Assembly: GCA_023419055.1 (NCBI GenBank)
Contig: JAEZYO010000928.1
Location: 1-5,547 of the forward strand
Direction: 5' to 3'
DNA length: 5,547 nucleotides
Source of the DNA: Pseudomonadota bacterium
GTDB taxonomy: Bacteria > Myxococcota > Polyangia > Polyangiales > Polyangiaceae
The translations under genes and the position numbers were made by a program. Below are positions 1 to 5,547 of this stretch, in pieces; position 1 is the stretch's first letter; every line of letters begins with the position of its first letter. The notes beneath the pieces were generated by a model that was not told where the DNA came from, searched no databases, and was given only the letters and a program-made list of their open reading frames with translations.

Positions 1-1142
1 TGCCGCGCCGCGGTCGCCTGCTGCGTATCCGACGTGTTCGGCTGGCGTCGCTCCAGGCTGGGCAGGTTCGGCGCGGCCGGAGCGTTGCTCAAGAGCGACC
101 CGGCGCCGTCGGACACCGTCGCGGGCACACGTGCGTTGGCGTCGAGCCGCGCGCGCTGACTACGGCTCGCCATCCGATCGAGCGGGATCTGGTCGGTGCG
201 GAAGGCCAGATCGACGCTGGAGCGCAATCCGGCTCGGGTCGCGATCTCTTCGTTCGTGCTCGAGCTGTCGGCCTGCACCTTGTTGTAGCCGACGTTCAGG
301 TGCGCGCTCGCCCCCCACATCCCCATCCCCATCTGCGCCGAGGCGCCAGTGTCGATGTCGAGCTCCTCGCGCCGCGCCTGCTGCGTGTTCTGCGCGCTCC
401 GCGTGTCGACTCGCATGTCCATCGACGCGTGCAGCCGGCCCTCGTCGACCACCACCCGCTGCAGCCCCATCTGCACCATCGTCGCCAGCATCTGCTGGCG
501 CTCGCGCCCGATGCGCTGCCGAATCAGCGGGCCGAGCGTCCCCATGAGGTCGCTCTCGTCGAGGCTCGACACCTCCGACTCGCTCACCCGCAGCTGCGCC
601 GCGAGCTCGCTCACCTTCTCGGTCAGGTCGACGCCGTCGCTCACTTGCAGCGTCCCCTCCTGGACGCGAAGGAACGGGAACTTGCCGACGGCCCACGCCA
701 TCACGTCGGCGTCACGGATATTCTCCGAGGTGAACTCCTCCTCGGTGCGGGAGACCGCGTCGAGCATTTCGCCGATCGCCGTCAGCTGGGAGAGGTTCGA
801 CTGGGTAATCGCCTGAAACACGCCGCTGATGAGCTGCTGCACGTAGGTCGGGAAGTCGATCGCCTCGCGGAGCTCTCGGAACGTCCGACCAGCTGCGCGC
901 GTCGCGTCGCCGAACTCCTGCGCCGCGGTCATGGCAGGGAACCGCTCGACCGCCTTGGCTCGTCGGATCTCCTCCTCTGCGGCGAGGTCGGTGCCCATCA
1001 TCGCCACCGTCACCATCTTGCGAGCCAGGTCGCGCCGTACCTCGGGCGCTGCCCTGGCGAACGCCGGCGTCGCGTCGAGCAGGCCGCGAACCGAGCGGCG
1101 CACGACCCGGAGCCGCTCGTCACGAGACGGCGGCGCCGTCAA
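1..1142 (-). CDS. Paralogue E: divergent member of the four-member family, C-terminus outside the window
   Basis: Partial gene: 380 residues are visible with no stop before the window edge. Start chosen as TTG at 1142, which overlaps the stop of D by four bases (TTGA) and has GGAGGG just upstream; it puts 17 residues ahead of the family motif, here VRGLLDATPAF (18-28). GTG at 1103 is an alternative. Layout: N-terminal helices 8-50; short linker; helical domain about 70-156 with DFPTYVQQLISGVF (96-109); weakly acidic stretch SLDESDLMG (193-201); core block 211-245 with RQQMLATMVQMGLQRV; variable region with a Met/Gly-rich MGMGMWGAS (271-279); FRTDQIPLDRM (314-324) where the others have FKSETFPLEKM; polar Pro/Ala/Gln-containing tail. 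Helix-domain to core-block spacing matches the other three within three residues, so it is a true family member despite many substitutions. No cysteine or export signal is seen. Function is unknown, and the substitutions suggest a specialised subunit. Confidence 0.88.
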   Translation of the reverse strand, partial: MTAPPSRDERLRVVRRSVRGLLDATPAFARAAPEVRRDLARKMVTVAMMGTDLAAEEEIRRAKAVERFPAMTAAQEFGDATRAAGRTFRELREAIDFPTYVQQLISGVFQAITQSNLSQLTAIGEMLDAVSRTEEEFTSENIRDADVMAWAVGKFPFLRVQEGTLQVSDGVDLTEKVSELAAQLRVSESEVSSLDESDLMGTLGPLIRQRIGRERQQMLATMVQMGLQRVVVDEGRLHASMDMRVDTRSAQNTQQARREELDIDTGASAQMGMGMWGASAHLNVGYNKVQADSSSTNEEIATRAGLRSSVDLAFRTDQIPLDRMASRSQRARLDANARVPATVSDGAGSLLSNAPAAPNLPSLERRQPNTSDTQQATAAR

Positions 1143-2005
1143 GCACCCTCCGCCGCATAGACGAGAGCGGCTCGCACCACGGGATCGCCGGCGGTGGGCG
1201 CGACGGTGCCCGCGACGAGCCGATCGGCGTTGCGCGAAAGCCACTCGAAGAGCTCGCGCCCCGCCGTCGCCCGCGCCGCTGAGCGCGTCGTGTTCACGGA
1301 GCGGCGCAAGAGGCTCGGCGCGTAGCGCGCCACCAGCGTCCAGGGGCTCCCGCCGCCGAGCGCCTGAACCACGTCGGCGTCGGTGAGCAGAGCGAGCGCG
1401 TCGCGCACCTGCTTCACGATGTCGCGAGCCGCAAAAGCGGCGATGCCCGTGGCCCGCGTGGTCAGCTCTCCCGCGAGCTCGCGCGCGATCACGCCCGCGC
1501 GCACCTGGAGGTGGCGGATCGAGTCGTGACGCCCGGCGTGTCCAATGTCGACCAGCACCTCGACGAGATCGGCGATGCGGGCGTCGAGCTCGCCGATGAC
1601 GCGCTCGTAGAGCGCGCGCCGCTCTTCGATGACGAAGCGGTCGGGGCGCCGCCGCCACTCTATCAGCCTGCGCACCGCCTGACCCTGGATGGGTAAGGGC
1701 AACGACCCGCGCACCACGCCCTCGGCGAGCGCGTCGACCACCTCGAGCAGGCCGGCGTCGTCCACGTGGCGCGCCCACATGAGCACCGCCGCGACGCCGA
1801 GCTCGGCCCGGCTCGGTCGAGCCTGCTCGATCGCCGGCAGATCGACCAGGCCCAGCACCGCTGTCCCGAACCGGCGCAGCGCCGCCGAGAGGTGCGCGGC
1901 GAGGAGGCGCTCGCTGCCGTCGACGTCGAGCCACGGAGCCCGCCGCTCGGGCGCCCCCGGCGCGCGCGGCGCGCTCGTGCCTTCTCTTGCTGCGGCCGGG
2001 TGCAC
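1139..2005 (-). CDS. Gene D: uncharacterised all-helical protein, not a family paralogue
   Basis: Complete gene of 288 residues, GTG to TGA. The GTG shares its first base with the stop of C (TAGTG), and AAGAGG lies five bases upstream, which supports this start. Residues 1-27 are Ala/Pro/Arg-rich and probably disordered. The rest reads as continuous amphipathic helices rich in Ala, Leu, Arg and Glu: about 30-60, 66-100, 105-155 (heptad-like around RRALYERVIGELDARIADLV, 129-148), 158-212 and 222-265. None of the paralogue motifs (FP.FVS, RQQ.LATM, FKSETF) is present. No cysteine, signal peptide, transmembrane segment, nucleotide-binding loop or catalytic triad is visible. The helical repeat-like texture could suit a scaffold, adaptor or chaperone for the flanking paralogues; that rests only on position and coupling. 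The family is not recognised. Confidence in coding is high because codon bias and both overlaps agree; confidence in any function is nil. Confidence 0.87.
   Translation of the reverse strand: MHPAAAREGTSAPRAPGAPERRAPWLDVDGSERLLAAHLSAALRRFGTAVLGLVDLPAIEQARPSRAELGVAAVLMWARHVDDAGLLEVVDALAEGVVRGSLPLPIQGQAVRRLIEWRRRPDRFVIEERRALYERVIGELDARIADLVEVLVDIGHAGRHDSIRHLQVRAGVIARELAGELTTRATGIAAFAARDIVKQVRDALALLTDADVVQALGGGSPWTLVARYAPSLLRRSVNTTRSAARATAGRELFEWLSRNADRLVAGTVAPTAGDPVVRAALVYAAEGA
1146..1151 (-). promoter_or_regulatory. Ribosome binding site of gene E, inside the end of gene D
   Basis: GGAGGG on the minus strand, three bases before the TTG start at 1142 (four if GGAGG is taken as the core). The spacing is short, but with the TTGA stop/start overlap it supports the TTG as the start of E. 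Confidence 0.55.
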
Positions 2006-3192
2006 TACTGCCTCTTGGAGTTCGCCTGGACCGCCTCGAACTCGACCTGGCTCGCCATCTTCTCGAGCGGGAAGGTCTCGCTCTTGAACTTGACGTGAAC
2101 GAAGCCGGTCAGCTTGGCCTTCGCGTCCATGAAGGCGTCGCTCTTCTCGGTGAGGCCAGTGGTCGCGCTCGCGACCCGGACGTTCGTCGCCGAGCGATTG
2201 CGGCTCGAGCCGCTGCCGCTACCCTCGGTGCCCCAGAAGCTGCGGTCGTACTCGTACTCGTACGCGCTCTCGGATTGGGTGTCGACGTGGCGCTGGAAGT
2301 CCTCGGTGGTGCCGGTGAGCTCGCGGGACGCGCCCTCGTGGCTGGTCACGTTGAACTCGACGCTGGCCTTGATCTCGCCGTCCGTGACGACGATGCGGTT
2401 GATGCCCATGAGCACCATCGTGGCCAGCATCTGCTGGCGCTGCCGCGCCATCGTCAGCTGGTGAGCCTGCACGATCTCGAGCTCGCTCTCCTCGTCGTCG
2501 GGGTCGGCGTCGTCGAGCCCGAACAGCTCCTTGAAGTTCGGCATCTTCGAGTCGTCGACGCCGGGCCGCCGCTGGAGCTTCTTGTCCGGGCCCTGCCCCT
2601 GAGTCTCGAGCGCCTGGGGGTACTTGGCGGCGAGGTTGTCGCGGGCCTCGTTCATCGGCACGTTCTCCGACGCGAAGTCCTTCACCGTCATCGCCACCAT
2701 CTGGAGGTACTTGCCGAACTCGTGCATCTGCTTGATCGAGCTGTTCACGATCGAGGTGAACACGCCCTCGATGAGGCCCGACACGAACTTCGGGAAGTCG
2801 ACGTCCTTGATGTTTTGCGCCATGGCCTGGCCGGCCTTGCGCGCGAGCCCGCCCTGCATCTCGTTGCCGACCTGACCGCGCGACTGCGGCAGGTTGGGCG
2901 CCTGCACGTTCGACTGGTACTGCTTGTCGTCGTACTTGGTGCCGGTCGCGGCGAGCGCGCGGGTGAGGTCGGCGCGGTCCTGACGCTCGGCTGCCTGCCG
3001 CAGCGAGTCATCGCCCCCCGACGGATGGACCATGTAGGCCATCACGTTCACCATCGAGTTTGCGATGTTCTTGCGCTCGTCGGCCTCGAGCGCCTTGAAC
3101 GACGGCGTGGCCTCGAGGATCTCGCGGACGTGCTGCCGGACCGACGGTAGCGGGGCGCCGCGCAGGCGATCGAGACTCTCCTGGGTGATCAT
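2005..3192 (-). CDS. Paralogue C: uncharacterised protein of the four-member family
   Basis: Complete gene of 395 residues, ATG to TAG. The frame is open further upstream (a start at 3282 would add 30 residues overlapping B). ATG 3192 was chosen because GAGGAG lies seven bases upstream and because the next residues match the N-termini of the paralogues (VREILEATPSF, 22-32). Layout: N-terminal helices 5-55; long polar linker 56-105; helical domain 106-192 with DFPKFVSGLIEGVF (132-145); acidic stretch LDDADPDDEESELE (226-239); core block 248-282 with RQQMLATMVLMGINRI; the longest insertion of the four (about 87 residues), with YEYEYDRSFWG (311-321) and a Ser/Gly-rich run (322-334); FKSETFPLEKM at 369-379. 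It stops about 16 residues after that motif, so it lacks the Pro/Ala-rich tail of A and B. No cysteine, signal peptide or transmembrane helix is seen. Its stop shares one base with the start of D. Function is unknown. Confidence 0.93.
   Translation of the reverse strand: MITQESLDRLRGAPLPSVRQHVREILEATPSFKALEADERKNIANSMVNVMAYMVHPSGGDDSLRQAAERQDRADLTRALAATGTKYDDKQYQSNVQAPNLPQSRGQVGNEMQGGLARKAGQAMAQNIKDVDFPKFVSGLIEGVFTSIVNSSIKQMHEFGKYLQMVAMTVKDFASENVPMNEARDNLAAKYPQALETQGQGPDKKLQRRPGVDDSKMPNFKELFGLDDADPDDEESELEIVQAHQLTMARQRQQMLATMVLMGINRIVVTDGEIKASVEFNVTSHEGASRELTGTTEDFQRHVDTQSESAYEYEYDRSFWGTEGSGSGSSRNRSATNVRVASATTGLTEKSDAFMDAKAKLTGFVHVKFKSETFPLEKMASQVEFEAVQANSKRQ
2011..2016 (-). promoter_or_regulatory. 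Ribosome binding site of gene D, inside the end of gene C
   Basis: AAGAGG on the minus strand, five bases before GTG 2005, lying within the last codons of C. With the shared base in TAGTG it points to translational coupling of C and D. Confidence 0.6.
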
Positions 3193-3199
3193 TGACGTG

Positions 3200-3205
3200 C
3201 TCCTC
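3200..3205 (-). promoter_or_regulatory. Ribosome binding site of gene C
   Basis: GAGGAG on the minus strand, seven bases before ATG 3192, within the 16-base gap between B and C. This is the clearest Shine-Dalgarno sequence in the window. It fixes the start of C at 3192 rather than at the upstream in-frame start at 3282. Confidence 0.8.
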
Positions 3206-3208
3206 GGA

Positions 3209-4372
3209 TCAGCGCGGTTGCTGGGGTGATTGCGCAGGGGCTTGCGCGACGGGCGGCGGTGCCGCCGGCCTGGCCGCGCCACCCGGAGGCTCGGCGCGGG
3301 CGTTGAGCAGGGCGAGGCCGCCCGACGAGACCATTTTCTCGAGCGGGAAGGTCTCGGACTTGAACTTGAGCTGCACCTCGCCGGTGAGCTGGGCCTTGAC
3401 CTCGGCCTTCGACTCCGAGGTGTCGTCGATCGAGCTCTCGACGGTCGCGACGTGGCTCTGGGAGGCCGCGTCGACGCCGGCGTTGATCCCCCACGGAAAG
3501 GCCGAGAAGTTGTGCTGCGCGTGGACCTCGTCTTCCTTGCGCTCGTCGTGCAAGGAAGCCTTCGCGGCGCGGGCCGCCTTGTCGTCGGCGCGCATGTCGA
3601 AGACGACCTTGGCGTTGATCTGGCCGTTCGTGACCACGATGCGGTTGATCCCGAGCAGCACCATCGTGGCCATCAGCTGCTGGCGCTCGCGCGCGATCTG
3701 CAGCTTGGTCTGCGCGATGATCGCAGCCTCGTTCTCGTCGTCGTCGAGATCGACGCTCATGTTCGGGAAGGCGCGCTCGAGCTCCGCGGCGTCGGCGTCG
3801 GGCCGGGCGCGCAGCCGCGACCGCTCTCCGCTGGTGTCGATCACCACCGCCGACGGGAACCGGCTCGCGATGTGATCGCGCGCCTGGGAGTCGCTGACGT
3901 TGTCGCGAGCGAAGTCGTCGACCGTCTTGGCGCACGCGGCGAGCAGCTCGCCGTACGCCTTCATCTGGTCCATCGACGCCTTCACCACCGCGTTGAACAC
4001 GCCGTTGACCAGCCCGGAGACGAAATTGGGGAAGTCGACCTTCTTGACCATCTCGCCGAACTGCTCCACGCCCTCGCGCACCGCCCCCGCCTTGAAGTCC
4101 TTGCCGACCTGCCCCGGCTTCTCGGCGACGCGCATCCCGATCTCGCCGACCGGATCCTTCTTCTCCTCGGTCTGCTGCGTGCCCTTCGGCGCATCGGCGA
4201 GCGCGCTGGCTACGGCTTCGGGCGCGTCGGCTAGGTACGAGCTCACGCGCACCATCGCGTTCGCCAGCGCCTTCTGGTCGGGCGCGGACATCGCGCGGAA
4301 CGCCGGCGTCGCCTCGAGGATCGAGCGAACCTCGGACCGCACCTGCGCGAGCTTGTCGCTTTGCGCGAGCAT
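3209..4372 (-). CDS. Paralogue B: uncharacterised protein of the four-member family
   Basis: Complete gene of 387 residues, ATG to TGA. N-terminal helical segment 8-48 contains VRSILEATPAF (15-25). The charged linker about 50-88 is followed by an amphipathic helix and helical domain 89-172 with DFPNFVSGLVNGVF (113-126). An acidic stretch DLDDDENE (208-215) precedes the core block 226-260, with RQQLMATMVLLGINRI. Next come a variable region with FPWGINAGV (292-300), then FKSETFPLEKM (337-347) and a Pro/Ala/Gln tail from about 361. The start lies 12 bases after, and in frame with, the first base of gene A's TAG stop; no Shine-Dalgarno sequence precedes it, so translation probably depends on ribosomes finishing A. 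GTG at 4342 (residue 11) is a less likely alternative start. Residues 88-116 align without gaps to C, its closest relative here. It has one cysteine (147) and no export or membrane signal. Function is unknown. Confidence 0.93.
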   Translation of the reverse strand: MLAQSDKLAQVRSEVRSILEATPAFRAMSAPDQKALANAMVRVSSYLADAPEAVASALADAPKGTQQTEEKKDPVGEIGMRVAEKPGQVGKDFKAGAVREGVEQFGEMVKKVDFPNFVSGLVNGVFNAVVKASMDQMKAYGELLAACAKTVDDFARDNVSDSQARDHIASRFPSAVVIDTSGERSRLRARPDADAAELERAFPNMSVDLDDDENEAAIIAQTKLQIARERQQLMATMVLLGINRIVVTNGQINAKVVFDMRADDKAARAAKASLHDERKEDEVHAQHNFSAFPWGINAGVDAASQSHVATVESSIDDTSESKAEVKAQLTGEVQLKFKSETFPLEKMVSSGGLALLNARAEPPGGAARPAAPPPVAQAPAQSPQQPR

Positions 4373-4381
4373 CGGGGTCGG

Positions 4382-5547
4382 CTACCGGGTCTGGGGTGGA
4401 GGAGCGGGCTGCTGAGCGGGAGCTTGCGCAGGCGGCGGCGCGACCGCGGGCGCGGCCGGAGCTTGCGCAGGCGGCGCGACCGCGGGTGTTCCCCGACCGC
4501 CGCTCTGCGCCTGATTGAGGGCGAAGAGCTGCGTCGAGTTCATCATCTTCTCGAGCGGGAACGTCTCGCTCTTGAAGCGGAGGGTGACGTCACCCGACAG
4601 CGCCGCGTGGGCCTCGATGCCGCCCGTGGAGTCGCCCTGCGTGAACACCTTCAGCCCGACGGGCTGCTCGAACCGACCCTTGACGTGCATGTCCGTGGTC
4701 GTGATCTCGCCCTCCATCACCTGCTTCTCGTACTCCATGTACTGGCCTTGCCGCTGCACCGTGTCCGACGCGGCGAAGTTGAAGCTCACCTTCGCGTTGA
4801 TCTTGCCGTCGGTGACGATGATGCGGTTGATCCCCATGAGGATCGTCGTGGCCAGGAGCTGCTGCCGGCCGCGCGCGATCTCGGTGCGCGCCGCCACCAC
4901 CAGCTTCTGCAGCGCGTCCTCGTCATCCAGGTCCTCGATGGGGGCGTCGGTGCCGAGCTCGGCCTGGAAGTCCGGCATCGAGTCGCTGTCGTAGTCGTCC
5001 TTGACCTTGAGCTTGCCGCTCGTGATCTCGAAGATGTTCGGGTACTTCTTGGCCAGGTGCTTCTGGCCCTCCGCGACGTCGGTGTGCTGATCGACGAAGT
5101 CCGAGAGCGACATCGCGACCGAGTTCACGAGCTCGCCGTACGCCTTCATCTGCTGGATCGACGCGTCGACCACGGCGTTGAACACACCCTTGACCAGGCT
5201 CGACACGAAGGCCGGGAAGTTGACCTCCTTGACCAGCCGCGCCATCTGCGTGACGCCCGCGGCCGTCGCCTCCGCCTGGAAGCGCTCGTCGGGCGTCCAC
5301 TTCGCCGGCGCCTCGTATCCGGGTGCGCCCGGATACCCGCCAGGCGACATCGGACCGCCGGGCGGCGTGGGCCCGGAAGGCCAGGCCGGACTGGATTCGA
5401 GCGCGCCGGCCTTGGGTTTTCTCGCCAGCTCCTGCTCCACGAGCTGGCTCGCGACCTTGGTGGTGCTGTCGAGGATCCCGCGGCGCTCGTCGAGGGACAG
5501 CGCGTGGAAGGCGGGGCTCGCCTCGAGCATGGCGCGCACCTCGTGCT
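4382..5547 (-). CDS. Paralogue A: uncharacterised protein of the four-member family, N-terminus outside the window
   Basis: Partial gene of 387 visible residues ending in TAG. The reading frame stays open to the window edge. The first visible residues (HEVRAMLEASPAF) align with residues 14-25 of B, so the true start lies roughly 10-17 codons upstream; the GTG at 5539 is an internal codon. Visible layout, numbered from the first complete codon: N-terminal helical segment 1-40; Gly/Pro-rich linker about 52-80; helical domain about 82-170 with NFPAFVSSLVKGVF at 109-122; acidic stretch DLDDEDAL at 205-212; core block 223-257 with RQQLLATTILMGINRI; FKSETFPLEKM at 324-334; Pro/Ala/Gln tail from about 352. 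No signal peptide, transmembrane segment or cysteine is seen. It has the shortest insertion between core block and FKSETFPLEKM (about 67 residues), lacking the Trp-Gly element found in B, C and E. It is the most upstream gene seen. Function is unknown; a structural or assembly role is inference. The coding call is very secure. Confidence 0.93.
   Translation of the reverse strand, partial: HEVRAMLEASPAFHALSLDERRGILDSTTKVASQLVEQELARKPKAGALESSPAWPSGPTPPGGPMSPGGYPGAPGYEAPAKWTPDERFQAEATAAGVTQMARLVKEVNFPAFVSSLVKGVFNAVVDASIQQMKAYGELVNSVAMSLSDFVDQHTDVAEGQKHLAKKYPNIFEITSGKLKVKDDYDSDSMPDFQAELGTDAPIEDLDDEDALQKLVVAARTEIARGRQQLLATTILMGINRIIVTDGKINAKVSFNFAASDTVQRQGQYMEYEKQVMEGEITTTDMHVKGRFEQPVGLKVFTQGDSTGGIEAHAALSGDVTLRFKSETFPLEKMMNSTQLFALNQAQSGGRGTPAVAPPAQAPAAPAVAPPPAQAPAQQPAPPPQTR
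4419..4486 (-). repeat. Imperfect tandem repeat in the Pro/Ala-rich tail of gene A
   Basis: Two direct copies (4419-4450 and 4458-4486) lie nine bases apart or less and differ by one extra GCG triplet in the first copy on the plus strand. They encode successive AVAPPAQAPA and AVAPPPAQAPA units at the C-terminus of A. The in-frame, codon-sized difference is what slippage or unequal exchange within a low-complexity coding repeat would leave. The tail is probably flexible and variable between strains. Confidence 0.8.

Larger units (their letters stand above)
1..5547 (-). other. Five-gene collinear unit A-B-C-D-E, probably one operon
   Basis: All five genes share a strand. The junctions are 9 bases (A-B), 16 bases (B-C), a one-base overlap (C-D) and a four-base overlap (D-E). 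No terminator-like hairpin with a T run, and no room for a promoter, exists between any pair, so a single transcript entering from beyond position 5547 and leaving past position 1 is the simplest reading. Transcription control must lie outside the window. Confidence 0.8.

Noticed and set aside
160..696. Minus-strand open frame of 178 codons in the region of gene E
   Set aside because: It is in a different minus-strand frame from E and gives an Arg/Ala/Gly-rich translation with no motif. The family core block and signature are in E's frame.
300..1160. Plus-strand open frame of 286 codons opposite gene E
   Set aside because: His/Arg/Leu-rich antisense shadow. The minus-strand frame, open from 1142 to the window edge, carries the family motifs instead.
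1987..3150. Long plus-strand open frame of 387 codons opposite gene C
   Set aside because: It lies antisense to C in a GC-rich region where stops are rare in the mirrored frame. Its translation is Leu/Val/His/Arg-dominated with no motif, while the minus strand carries the conserved family motifs.
3193..3282. Upstream start for gene C at 3282, adding 30 residues
   Set aside because: The added residues are Arg/Pro-rich, overlap the end of B and have no counterpart in the paralogues. The ATG at 3192 has a well-spaced GAGGAG.
3230..4234. Plus-strand open frame of 334 codons opposite gene B
   Set aside because: It is the mirror image of B's codon bias, a low-complexity translation rich in Arg, Leu, Val and Asp. 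B is supported by alignment to its paralogues.
4373..4381. Possible promoter or terminator in the A-B gap
   Set aside because: The gap is only nine bases, with no hairpin followed by a T run and no -10/-35-like elements.
5537..5539. GTG at 5539 as the true start of gene A
   Set aside because: The frame continues upstream to the window edge, and the GTG encodes the conserved Val of the VR..LEA.PAF motif, which in the paralogues lies 14-21 residues into the protein.
1..5547. CRISPR array, tRNA, insertion sequence or attachment site
   Set aside because: No regularly spaced repeats, cloverleaf-like segments, terminal inverted repeats or transposase motifs were seen; coding sequence fills the window.

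Overview
The window is very GC-rich coding DNA with G/C-dominated third codon positions, and it lies entirely within one gene cluster. All five genes read on the minus strand (right to left), with at most 16 bases between neighbours. The composition and the expanded paralogous family would suit a high-GC, large-genome bacterium such as a myxobacterium. That assignment is inference: the window contains no rRNA, tRNA or other marker gene.

In transcription order the genes are A (5547-4382, 5' end outside the window), B (4372-3209), C (3192-2005), D (2005-1139) and E (1142-1, 3' end outside the window). A, B, C and E are paralogues of about 380-395 residues sharing one architecture: (1) an N-terminal helical segment with a VR..LEATPAF-like motif; (2) a variable linker; (3) a helical domain opening with an amphipathic helix and v.FP.fVs.Li.GvF; (4) an acidic stretch; (5) a nearly invariant 35-residue block, R.RQQ.LATMVLMGINRI followed by VTDG and a predicted beta strand; (6) an insertion of very variable length; (7) the signature FKSETFPLEKM; and (8) a low-complexity tail. 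D is an unrelated all-helical protein sitting inside the paralogue array.

The gene junctions indicate one mRNA with coupled translation. C and D share one base (TAGTG) and D and E overlap by four bases (TTGA). B starts 12 bases downstream of, and in frame with, the TAG stop of A, with no visible ribosome binding site of its own. No promoter, terminator, RNA gene, mobile element or CRISPR array is visible, and no stretch of more than 16 bases is non-coding.

I do not recognise any of these genes by name and assign no biochemical function. None shows a signal peptide, a transmembrane helix or an obvious catalytic motif. Co-transcribed, diverged paralogues with constant core spacing and variable insertions suggest subunits of a hetero-oligomeric assembly, with D as a partner or chaperone-like accessory. 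That is inference. The order of helical region, R-I-x-V strand, insertion and terminal strand loosely recalls the DUF2589 family and should be tested by profile comparison.
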